From an uncultured Bacteroides sp. (lineage in GTDB: Bacteria; Bacteroidota; Bacteroidia; Bacteroidales; UBA11471), in NCBI GenBank assembly GCA_905210875.1, contig CAJLYN010000038.1:1-13538 (forward strand): a stretch of 13,538 nucleotides of DNA, read 5' to 3'. The first letter of the stretch is position 1. Every line of letters starts with the position of its first letter. Under the pieces are notes generated by a model. It was not told where the DNA came from and made no database searches. It was given only the letters and a program-made list of their open reading frames with translations. The translations under genes were made by a program, and so were the position numbers. Below, in pieces: positions 1 to 5,573 of the stretch.

Positions 1-1
1 A

Positions 2-949
2 GATAGCCTGATCGAAAATTACATAACCAGTCTCTCTCACCTGGGCCGGTGCGGCATAACAACCGTCTGCTACAACTTCATGCCGGTAATCGACTGGATA
101 CGCACCGACCTGCATCACCCCTGTGCCGACGGTACGACGTCGCTTTACTTCGACCAGGTGCGCTTTGCCTATTTCGACATATACATTCTCAAACGGCCTC
201 AGGCCGAGAATGATTATTCCGACGAAACACTGGTACAAGTACACGCACTCGACAAGACCATTACCGAGAGAGAAAAAGACGAACTTATCGATACCATCAT
301 CGTCAAGACACAAGGTTTTGTCAACGGCAACTTCAAGGAGGGCGATAAAAATCCGGTAGAATTGTTCCGCCGCCTGCTATCGCTTTACAAGGGTATCGAC
401 CGCGCCGCTCTGCGTGAAAATATGCGGTATTTCCTCTCGGCCATCATGCCCGTGTGCGAAACATTCGGCATCAATATGTGCGTTCACCCCGACGACCCGC
501 CATTCCAGGTGCTGGGACTCCCCCGCATTGTAACCGACGCCGACGACATAGCATGGATTCTGAATGCTGTCGACAACCGCCACAACGGGCTCACCTTCTG
601 TGCCGGCTCGCTGAGTGCCGGTGAGCAGAACGATACAAGAGATCTGGCCCGACAGTTTGCCGGGCGCACCCATTTTGTGCATCTGCGCAGCACCGAGGCA
701 CTGCCCGGCGGCAACTTTATCGAGAGCTCGCACCTGTCGGGACGCGGCCACCTTATCGACCTTATCCGCATTTTCGAGAAAGAAAATCCCCGTCTACCCA
801 TGCGTGTCGACCACGGACGCACCATGCTTGGCGACGAGTCAATGGGCTACAATCCGGGATACTCTTTCCACGGGCGCATGATGGCCCTGGCACAAGTCGA
901 CGGCATGATGGCTGTCGTGAAAGATGAATTACAAAACAAACTCCTCTAA
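2..949 (+). CDS. uxuA: Mannonate dehydratase, 5' end missing
   Basis: UxuA dehydrates D-mannonate to 2-keto-3-deoxy-D-gluconate in the cytoplasm, a step in glucuronate breakdown. The reading frame is open from base 2 to the TAA at 947-949, giving 315 visible codons. The family is about 390 residues long, so roughly 75-80 N-terminal residues lie before the window. The ATG at 80 is internal: the residues before it (for example CYNFMPVIDW, which spans it) are typical of UxuA. All four metal-ligand positions known for the family are visible: His in CVHPDD (485-487), Cys in TFCAGS (599-601), His in FVHLRS (680-682) and Asp in RVDHGR (809-811). The protein therefore looks active. A secreted GH2 gene starts 4 bases after the stop, suggesting one operon for uronate-containing glycans. 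Identity is secure; the true start cannot be seen. Confidence 0.96.
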   Translation, partial: DSLIENYITSLSHLGRCGITTVCYNFMPVIDWIRTDLHHPCADGTTSLYFDQVRFAYFDIYILKRPQAENDYSDETLVQVHALDKTITEREKDELIDTIIVKTQGFVNGNFKEGDKNPVELFRRLLSLYKGIDRAALRENMRYFLSAIMPVCETFGINMCVHPDDPPFQVLGLPRIVTDADDIAWILNAVDNRHNGLTFCAGSLSAGEQNDTRDLARQFAGRTHFVHLRSTEALPGGNFIESSHLSGRGHLIDLIRIFEKENPRLPMRVDHGRTMLGDESMGYNPGYSFHGRMMALAQVDGMMAVVKDELQNKLL

Positions 950-953
950 TAAC

Positions 954-3932
954 ATGAAGCGAACACCTTTCATCACCTCACTCCTCTTCGCACTATGTCT
1001 GATGCTCCCCTCGCCAGCCGAGGGCGGCATACGAGAAAAGTACAACTTCAACCTGCAATGGCTTCTGCACGTCGGCGACATGCCGGGCGGCGAAAAGCCC
1101 AAACTCTCCGATAAAGGGTGGGAATCCATATCTCTACCCCAGGCCTTCAACGAAGACGAGGCCTTCAAAGTACCCATCAAGGAGCTCACCGATACCGTCG
1201 TATGGTACCGCAAGCATTTCAGACTCCCCTCTTCGGCCAAGGGGAAAAAGGTATTCATCGAATTCGAAGGGGTGCGTCAGGGCGCCGACTTCTATCTCAA
1301 CGGGCAGCATCTCGGTCTGCACGAGAACGGCATCACCGCCGTAGGCTTCGACCTCACGCCCTACATCAATTACAGGGGCGACAACGTCATCGCCGTGCGG
1401 GTCGACAACGACTGGCGCTACAAAGAGCGTTCGACGGGCAGTACCTACCAATGGAACGACCAGAACTTCAACGCCAACTACGGAGGTATTCCCAAAAACG
1501 TGTGGCTGCATATCACCGACAAACTCTACCAGACACTCCCCCTGTACAGTAACCTTGGCACGACCGGCGTATATATCTATGCCACTGACATTCGGGTCAA
1601 AAGCCGCCGTGCCACCCTGCATGCCGAGTCGCAGATACGCAACGAATACAACCGCACGATGAATGTCGATTATGAAGTGAAGGTATACGACATCGAGGGA
1701 AAAGAGGTAAGTTCGTTCACCGGCAAGCCGCAGACCGTAAAATCCAAGGAGACCATCACTCTCACGGCCTCGGCCACACTCGACGACATACACCTGTGGA
1801 GCTGGGGATATGGCTACCTCTACCGGGTGGCCACCCGATTGCTGGTCGATGGGAAAGTAGTCGATGAGGTGATGACGACGACCGGATTCCGCAAGACCCG
1901 TTTCGGAAACGGCAAGGTATGGCTCAACGACCGAGTAATCCAGTTCAAGGGCTATGCCCAGCGCACCAGCAACGAATGGCCCGGTGTGGGCATGTCGGTC
2001 CCGCCATGGCTGAGCGACTACTCCAACGGGCTCATGGTCGAAAGCAATGCCAACCTCGTGCGATGGATGCACATCGCCCCCTGGAAACAAGATGTCGAGT
2101 CGTGCGACAGAATGGGACTCATGCAGATGTTCCCTGCCGGTGATGCCGAAAAAGATGTCGAAGGCCGCCGCTGGGAGCATCGCAAAGAGGTGATGCGCGA
2201 CGCCATTATCTACAACCGCAACAATCCGAGTGTCATCTTCTACGAATGTGGAAACAAGGCCATCAGCCGTGAGCACATGCTCGAAATGATTGCCATTCGC
2301 GACCAGTATGACCCTCATGGCGGACGGGCCATCGGTTCGCGCGAGATGCTCGACGTGCGCGAAGCCGAATACGGCGGTGAGATGCTCTACATCAACAAAA
2401 GCGAACACCACCCCATGATACAGACCGAATATTGCCGCGACGAAGGCCTGCGCAAATACTGGGACGAATTCAGTTATCCCTATCACAAACAAGGCGACGG
2501 GCCGCTCTACAAAGGGCAAGACGCCTCGGCCTACAACCAGAACCAAGATATGCTGGCCGTGGAGTTTGTGCGCCGCTGGTACGATATGTGGCGCGAACGC
2601 CCCGGCACCGGACGCCGGGTCAACTCGGGCGGTGTGAAAATCATCTTCTCCGACACGCAGACCCACTGCCGTGGTGCCGAAAACTACCGCCGCAGCGGTG
2701 TGGTCGACGCCATGCGCATACCCAAAGACGGCTTCTATGCCCATCAGATCATGTGGGACGGCTGGGTCGATATCGAAACCTCCCGCACCCACATCATCGG
2801 CCATTGGAACTACGCTCCCGGTGTAAAGAAACCCGTATATGTTGTCTCTTCGGGCCATAAGGTAGAATTGCTCGTAAACGGACGTTCGCAGGGATTCGGC
2901 CACCAGGAGTACTGCTTCCTGCACACCTTCGACTCCATATCCTGGGAGGCCGGGACGGTCGAGGCTGTCGCCTACGACGAGAACGGACACATTGTCAGCC
3001 GTGATATATGCCGCACTGCCGGAGAACCGTCGGCTCTGCGACTCACCCTGATGCAAGGCCCGAAAGGCACATTTGCCGATGGTGCCGACGTGGCCCTGGT
3101 CGAGATAGAAGTGGTCGACAAAGAGGGCAACCGATGCCCGCTGGACAACCGCATGATAACCTTCGACCTTGAAGGCCCCGCCGAATGGCGAGGCGGCATA
3201 GCCCAAAGAGCCGACAACTACGCCTTGGCTACGGCACTGCCTGTCGAGTGTGGCGTTAACCGCGTCATGATACGCTCTACTCGTCAGGCCGGCGACGTGA
3301 AACTGACCGCCACGGCCGATGGATTACCCGCTGCCACCATCGCCTTTGCCACCCTCCCCGTGAAGGTAAGCGACGGACTGAGTACCTTCTTCCCAGCCGA
3401 GAACCTGCCCTCTCGTCTCGACCGCGGCGAGACACCCGCCACACCGTCGTATGTCGACACCAAAGTCGATGTCAAGGTAGAAAAGGTCATGGCCGGCTCC
3501 AATACCGAAAAAGCCCACCTGAGCTACGACGACAACGAACGCAGCGAGTGGAGCAACGACGGACGTCTCAGCACCGCATGGATTACCTACAAGCTCGAAC
3601 GTCGTGCCGAGATCGACGACATCTGCATCAAACTCGCCGGGTGGCGTCAGCGCTCCTATCCCATAGAGGTATATGCCGGCGACAGTCTGGTGTGGAGCGG
3701 AAACACGCCCAAGAGCCTGGGATATGTACACCTCACCATCGACAAGCCGGTATGGTCGGATAAAATCACCCTACGCCTGAAAGGTGCCACCCACGATGCC
3801 GACGCATTCGGGCAGATTGTCGAGGTAGCCGAGGCACAGGCCGGAGAGCTGGACATCATCAAGGAGAAAAAAGGGAAAAACAGTTCGCTCCGCATCGTCG
3901 AAATCGAATTCCTAGAAACCCTCCACCAATAA
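954..3932 (+). CDS. Secreted glycoside hydrolase family 2 protein, atypical acid/base position
   Basis: A 992-residue exo-glycosidase-like protein. I chose ATG 954 rather than the in-frame ATG at 924 because it gives a clean signal peptide (KR, then ITSLLFALCLMLPSPA, residues 1 to about 22) and avoids overlapping uxuA. Order of domains: sugar-binding jelly roll about 25-195, Ig-like about 200-312, TIM barrel about 315-600, DUF4982-like about 620-685, Ig-like about 690-800, and a discoidin/CBM-like module about 838-992 (SEWSNDGRLSTAWITY). The nucleophile is probably Glu492 in IQTEYC. The usual GNE acid/base motif reads ECGNKAIS, with Lys435 in place of Glu. Multi-domain GH2 proteins of this build are common in Bacteroidetes and include beta-galactosidases and beta-glucuronidases. 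The uxuA partner favours a uronic-acid substrate, which is inference. Family assignment is firm; substrate and activity are not. Confidence 0.92.
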   Translation: MKRTPFITSLLFALCLMLPSPAEGGIREKYNFNLQWLLHVGDMPGGEKPKLSDKGWESISLPQAFNEDEAFKVPIKELTDTVVWYRKHFRLPSSAKGKKVFIEFEGVRQGADFYLNGQHLGLHENGITAVGFDLTPYINYRGDNVIAVRVDNDWRYKERSTGSTYQWNDQNFNANYGGIPKNVWLHITDKLYQTLPLYSNLGTTGVYIYATDIRVKSRRATLHAESQIRNEYNRTMNVDYEVKVYDIEGKEVSSFTGKPQTVKSKETITLTASATLDDIHLWSWGYGYLYRVATRLLVDGKVVDEVMTTTGFRKTRFGNGKVWLNDRVIQFKGYAQRTSNEWPGVGMSVPPWLSDYSNGLMVESNANLVRWMHIAPWKQDVESCDRMGLMQMFPAGDAEKDVEGRRWEHRKEVMRDAIIYNRNNPSVIFYECGNKAISREHMLEMIAIRDQYDPHGGRAIGSREMLDVREAEYGGEMLYINKSEHHPMIQTEYCRDEGLRKYWDEFSYPYHKQGDGPLYKGQDASAYNQNQDMLAVEFVRRWYDMWRERPGTGRRVNSGGVKIIFSDTQTHCRGAENYRRSGVVDAMRIPKDGFYAHQIMWDGWVDIETSRTHIIGHWNYAPGVKKPVYVVSSGHKVELLVNGRSQGFGHQEYCFLHTFDSISWEAGTVEAVAYDENGHIVSRDICRTAGEPSALRLTLMQGPKGTFADGADVALVEIEVVDKEGNRCPLDNRMITFDLEGPAEWRGGIAQRADNYALATALPVECGVNRVMIRSTRQAGDVKLTATADGLPAATIAFATLPVKVSDGLSTFFPAENLPSRLDRGETPATPSYVDTKVDVKVEKVMAGSNTEKAHLSYDDNERSEWSNDGRLSTAWITYKLERRAEIDDICIKLAGWRQRSYPIEVYAGDSLVWSGNTPKSLGYVHLTIDKPVWSDKITLRLKGATHDADAFGQIVEVAEAQAGELDIIKEKKGKNSSLRIVEIEFLETLHQ

Positions 3933-4216
3933 CCGGTCCATACCAAAAGAAGTAATTTCTACACAAGATGGCCTTACAAAAATAGCACTTAGAAAATATA
4001 TTATCTCCCAATATTCATGTTTCAACAGAAAAATGGGATGTGAGACGTACATATATAACCATTAACTATTTACCTACAATACCGATCAAAGTGTTGTAGT
4101 CGTAAATAGTAATGGTATTGGCTTGACTATTTCTCAAGACCCCAATATAGCTCTTAACGCTATTTGGAAAGAATAAAAAAGTAATTAGGTATAAATAATA
4201 GACACAATTAAAAAAT
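3933..4216. other. AT-rich intergenic stretch, possible gene remnant
   Basis: This 284-base stretch marks an abrupt switch from GC-rich to AT-rich DNA. In the + frame starting at 3946 it reads as two protein-like segments separated by a single TAA at 4063-4065: one including ISTQDGLTKIALRKYI, then one ending DPNIALNAIWKE before a TAA at 4174-4176. There is no good start codon, and I do not recognise the sequence. It may be the eroded tail of a lost gene or chance. It also holds a strong hairpin (separate entry) and two weak 5-bp hairpins at 4122-4138 and 4147-4163. A possible but poor promoter for the downstream gene is TTTG at 4163-4166 with TAGGTATA at 4186-4193. No terminator for the GH2 gene is visible. 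Confidence 0.3.
4065..4110 (+). repeat. Long bulged inverted repeat (hairpin)
   Basis: ACTATTTACCTACAA (4065-4079) pairs with TTGTAG (4094-4099) and, after a two-base bulge (TC, 4100-4101), with GTAAATAGT (4102-4110). This gives 15 base pairs around a 14-base loop. An alternative pairing exists: CAATACC (4077-4083) with GGTATTG (4114-4120). It shares CAA with the first stem, so the two exclude each other. There is no T-run after the stem, so a simple intrinsic terminator is unlikely. It could be a leader RNA structure for the gene at 4217, a mobile-element end, or a recombination site. The pairing is directly visible; the function is unknown. Confidence 0.6.
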
Positions 4217-5314
4217 ATGCAAAAACATTCTGTATATCGTCTTACCTATGCTTTAAATGAAATAGGACAACTTGTCAATGTTAATAATGTGTCTGCTGGG
4301 ATTAAATGTAACTGTTTCTGTCCTGCCTGTAAAGAACCTCTAATTGCCAAAAACCAAGGGACAAAACGGTTGCACCACTTCGCTCATAAATCAGGTACAG
4401 AATGTGGTTATGCTATTGAATCAATGCTTCATATTCTTGCAAAAGAAAAAGTCCGTGAAGCTTTCTTGTCAAAATCTGAATTTTGGATAGAATTTGAGTA
4501 TATATCTTACTGTACAAACTTTGAAAACTGTAAATTTATTCGTTATAGTAAATGTTGCGAAAGTAAAAAACAGAGGTTTAACATAAAGCAGTTTTATGAT
4601 TCCTGCGAGCAGGAAATAGCATATGATAATATAAATCGTCGTTCCGATTTGAAGATATTTTCTTCAACACACCCTGAAAGGAGTCCAATTTATTTGGAAT
4701 TTTTTGTAACTCATGCAAGTGATTTAGATAAACTACATAGTGGCAATAAGATTGTAGAAATATGCATAGAGTCAGTAAATGATATTCTACAATTGGCAGA
4801 GAATGGAATCATTGAATCCAATAGAGGCAATTATTACGATTTAGAAGAAAACTTCCAGAGTATTAGTTTTTATGGGTTCAAGAATGTGGATTATAGGAAT
4901 ATCCACATTAGTAACGAGATACAATTTGTTAGATATATTTTATACCCGTCAGGAAAAACGCAATGTTTCCAAGATGTATGCAACTGCAAAAGATTAGCAA
5001 AATCTAAGACTTCATCTTTGCTTGAAATATGCATTCATACCCCTGATTCATTCGCTTTGTATGAACAAGTCAGATATATCGGTTACCTAAAGTTTAAGAT
5101 ACCTAATTGTATATTATGTAAGAACTACGTTGACAGTTATAACGGCACAGGAAAAATCTGCCGCTTATATAAGCATTTACAAATACCTTTATATGAAGAT
5201 TTCGACACAGCTCGAGCAAAGACATGCCATTATTTTGCAATAGACCAAAAAGAGATGCAATCAGCATTGAAAAATGGTCTGAAAGAATACCAATACGATA
5301 TTTTTCATAAATAA
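4217..5314 (+). CDS. CoiA-like putative nuclease with two Cys clusters
   Basis: A 365-residue protein, predicted cytoplasmic, with no signal peptide or membrane segment. Residues 31-72 form a Cys/His cluster (CNCFCPACKEPL, then RLHHFAHKSG, Cys63 and ESMLH). This arrangement is typical of the N-terminal part of CoiA-like proteins. Residues 140-180 (RRSDL, then YLEFFVTH and DLDKL) resemble the PD-(D/E)xK nuclease core of that group, with Asp144 and Glu161 as candidate metal ligands. A third region has Cys298, Cys301, Cys315 and Cys337, which could bind zinc or an iron-sulfur cluster. CoiA proper promotes recombination of incoming DNA during competence; many relatives are uncharacterised. The gene stands alone on AT-rich DNA (18 G+C of 60 at 4441-4500, against 34 of 60 inside addB at 6661-6720), so it was probably acquired horizontally. 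Its exact role, possibly DNA uptake, repair or defence, is not shown by the sequence. Confidence 0.72.
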   Translation: MQKHSVYRLTYALNEIGQLVNVNNVSAGIKCNCFCPACKEPLIAKNQGTKRLHHFAHKSGTECGYAIESMLHILAKEKVREAFLSKSEFWIEFEYISYCTNFENCKFIRYSKCCESKKQRFNIKQFYDSCEQEIAYDNINRRSDLKIFSSTHPERSPIYLEFFVTHASDLDKLHSGNKIVEICIESVNDILQLAENGIIESNRGNYYDLEENFQSISFYGFKNVDYRNIHISNEIQFVRYILYPSGKTQCFQDVCNCKRLAKSKTSSLLEICIHTPDSFALYEQVRYIGYLKFKIPNCILCKNYVDSYNGTGKICRLYKHLQIPLYEDFDTARAKTCHYFAIDQKEMQSALKNGLKEYQYDIFHK

Positions 5315-5573
5315 AGGATATATGCGCTCAGCTAAATACTCCACATATCTATGATTAAAGAATTAAAGTATGACCGATATAAAAAATTACATTTCTATAT
5401 TTTTCTCCTTTTATGTTAGTATATTGAGCCATTCAACATATGTAAAAACAATTAATTCTTAAATTCTAAATCTATACTTACATCAAGTAACAATTATAAA
5501 TTCAATTGATCTTTTCGTCGGATATTCGATAGATTTTGCGTAAACTTGTACACGTAAATTTCACGCAACGGGT
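5315..5573. other. AT-rich intergenic stretch upstream of addB
   Basis: No convincing gene lies here, and no stem-loop with a T-run follows the CoiA-like gene. The AT-rich composition of the island continues to about 5510 and then gives way to addB. Possible -7 boxes for addB are TAGATTTTG (5530-5538, one base too long for TAnnTTTG) and TAAACTTG (5541-5548, one mismatch). Neither has a well-placed TTTG partner, so I do not call a promoter. The last 38 bases contain a palindrome described separately. Confidence 0.4.
5536..5568. promoter_or_regulatory. Imperfect 33-base palindrome before addB start
   Basis: Outer arms TTGCGT (5536-5541) and ACGCAA (5563-5568) are perfectly complementary. After one mismatch, AA pairs with TT, and after another, TT pairs with AA, leaving a 9-base centre. 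The palindrome ends 5 bases before the addB ATG. It could be an operator, or a hairpin in the 5' leader that limits ribosome access. The symmetry is visible; the role is inferred. Confidence 0.4.

Noticed and set aside
924..953. Earlier ATG at 924 as the GH2 start
   Set aside because: It would put ten polar residues before the signal peptide and overlap uxuA by 26 bases. ATG 954 starts right at the signal peptide.
1134..3206. 690-codon open frame on the - strand inside the GH2 gene
   Set aside because: The + frame is a clear GH2 protein with recognisable domains. The antisense frame gives no known motif and is explained by the codon bias of GC-rich coding DNA.
5351..5419. 22-residue peptide frame with a basic start and hydrophobic end
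   Set aside because: There is no ribosome binding site or promoter, and frames this short are expected by chance in AT-rich DNA. A small membrane toxin cannot be excluded but is not supported.
3933..5573. Island flanked by direct repeats or attachment sites
   Set aside because: I compared both edges and found only loose similarity (GTAATTTCTACAC near 3952, GTAAATTTCACGC near 5554), too weak to call a duplication.
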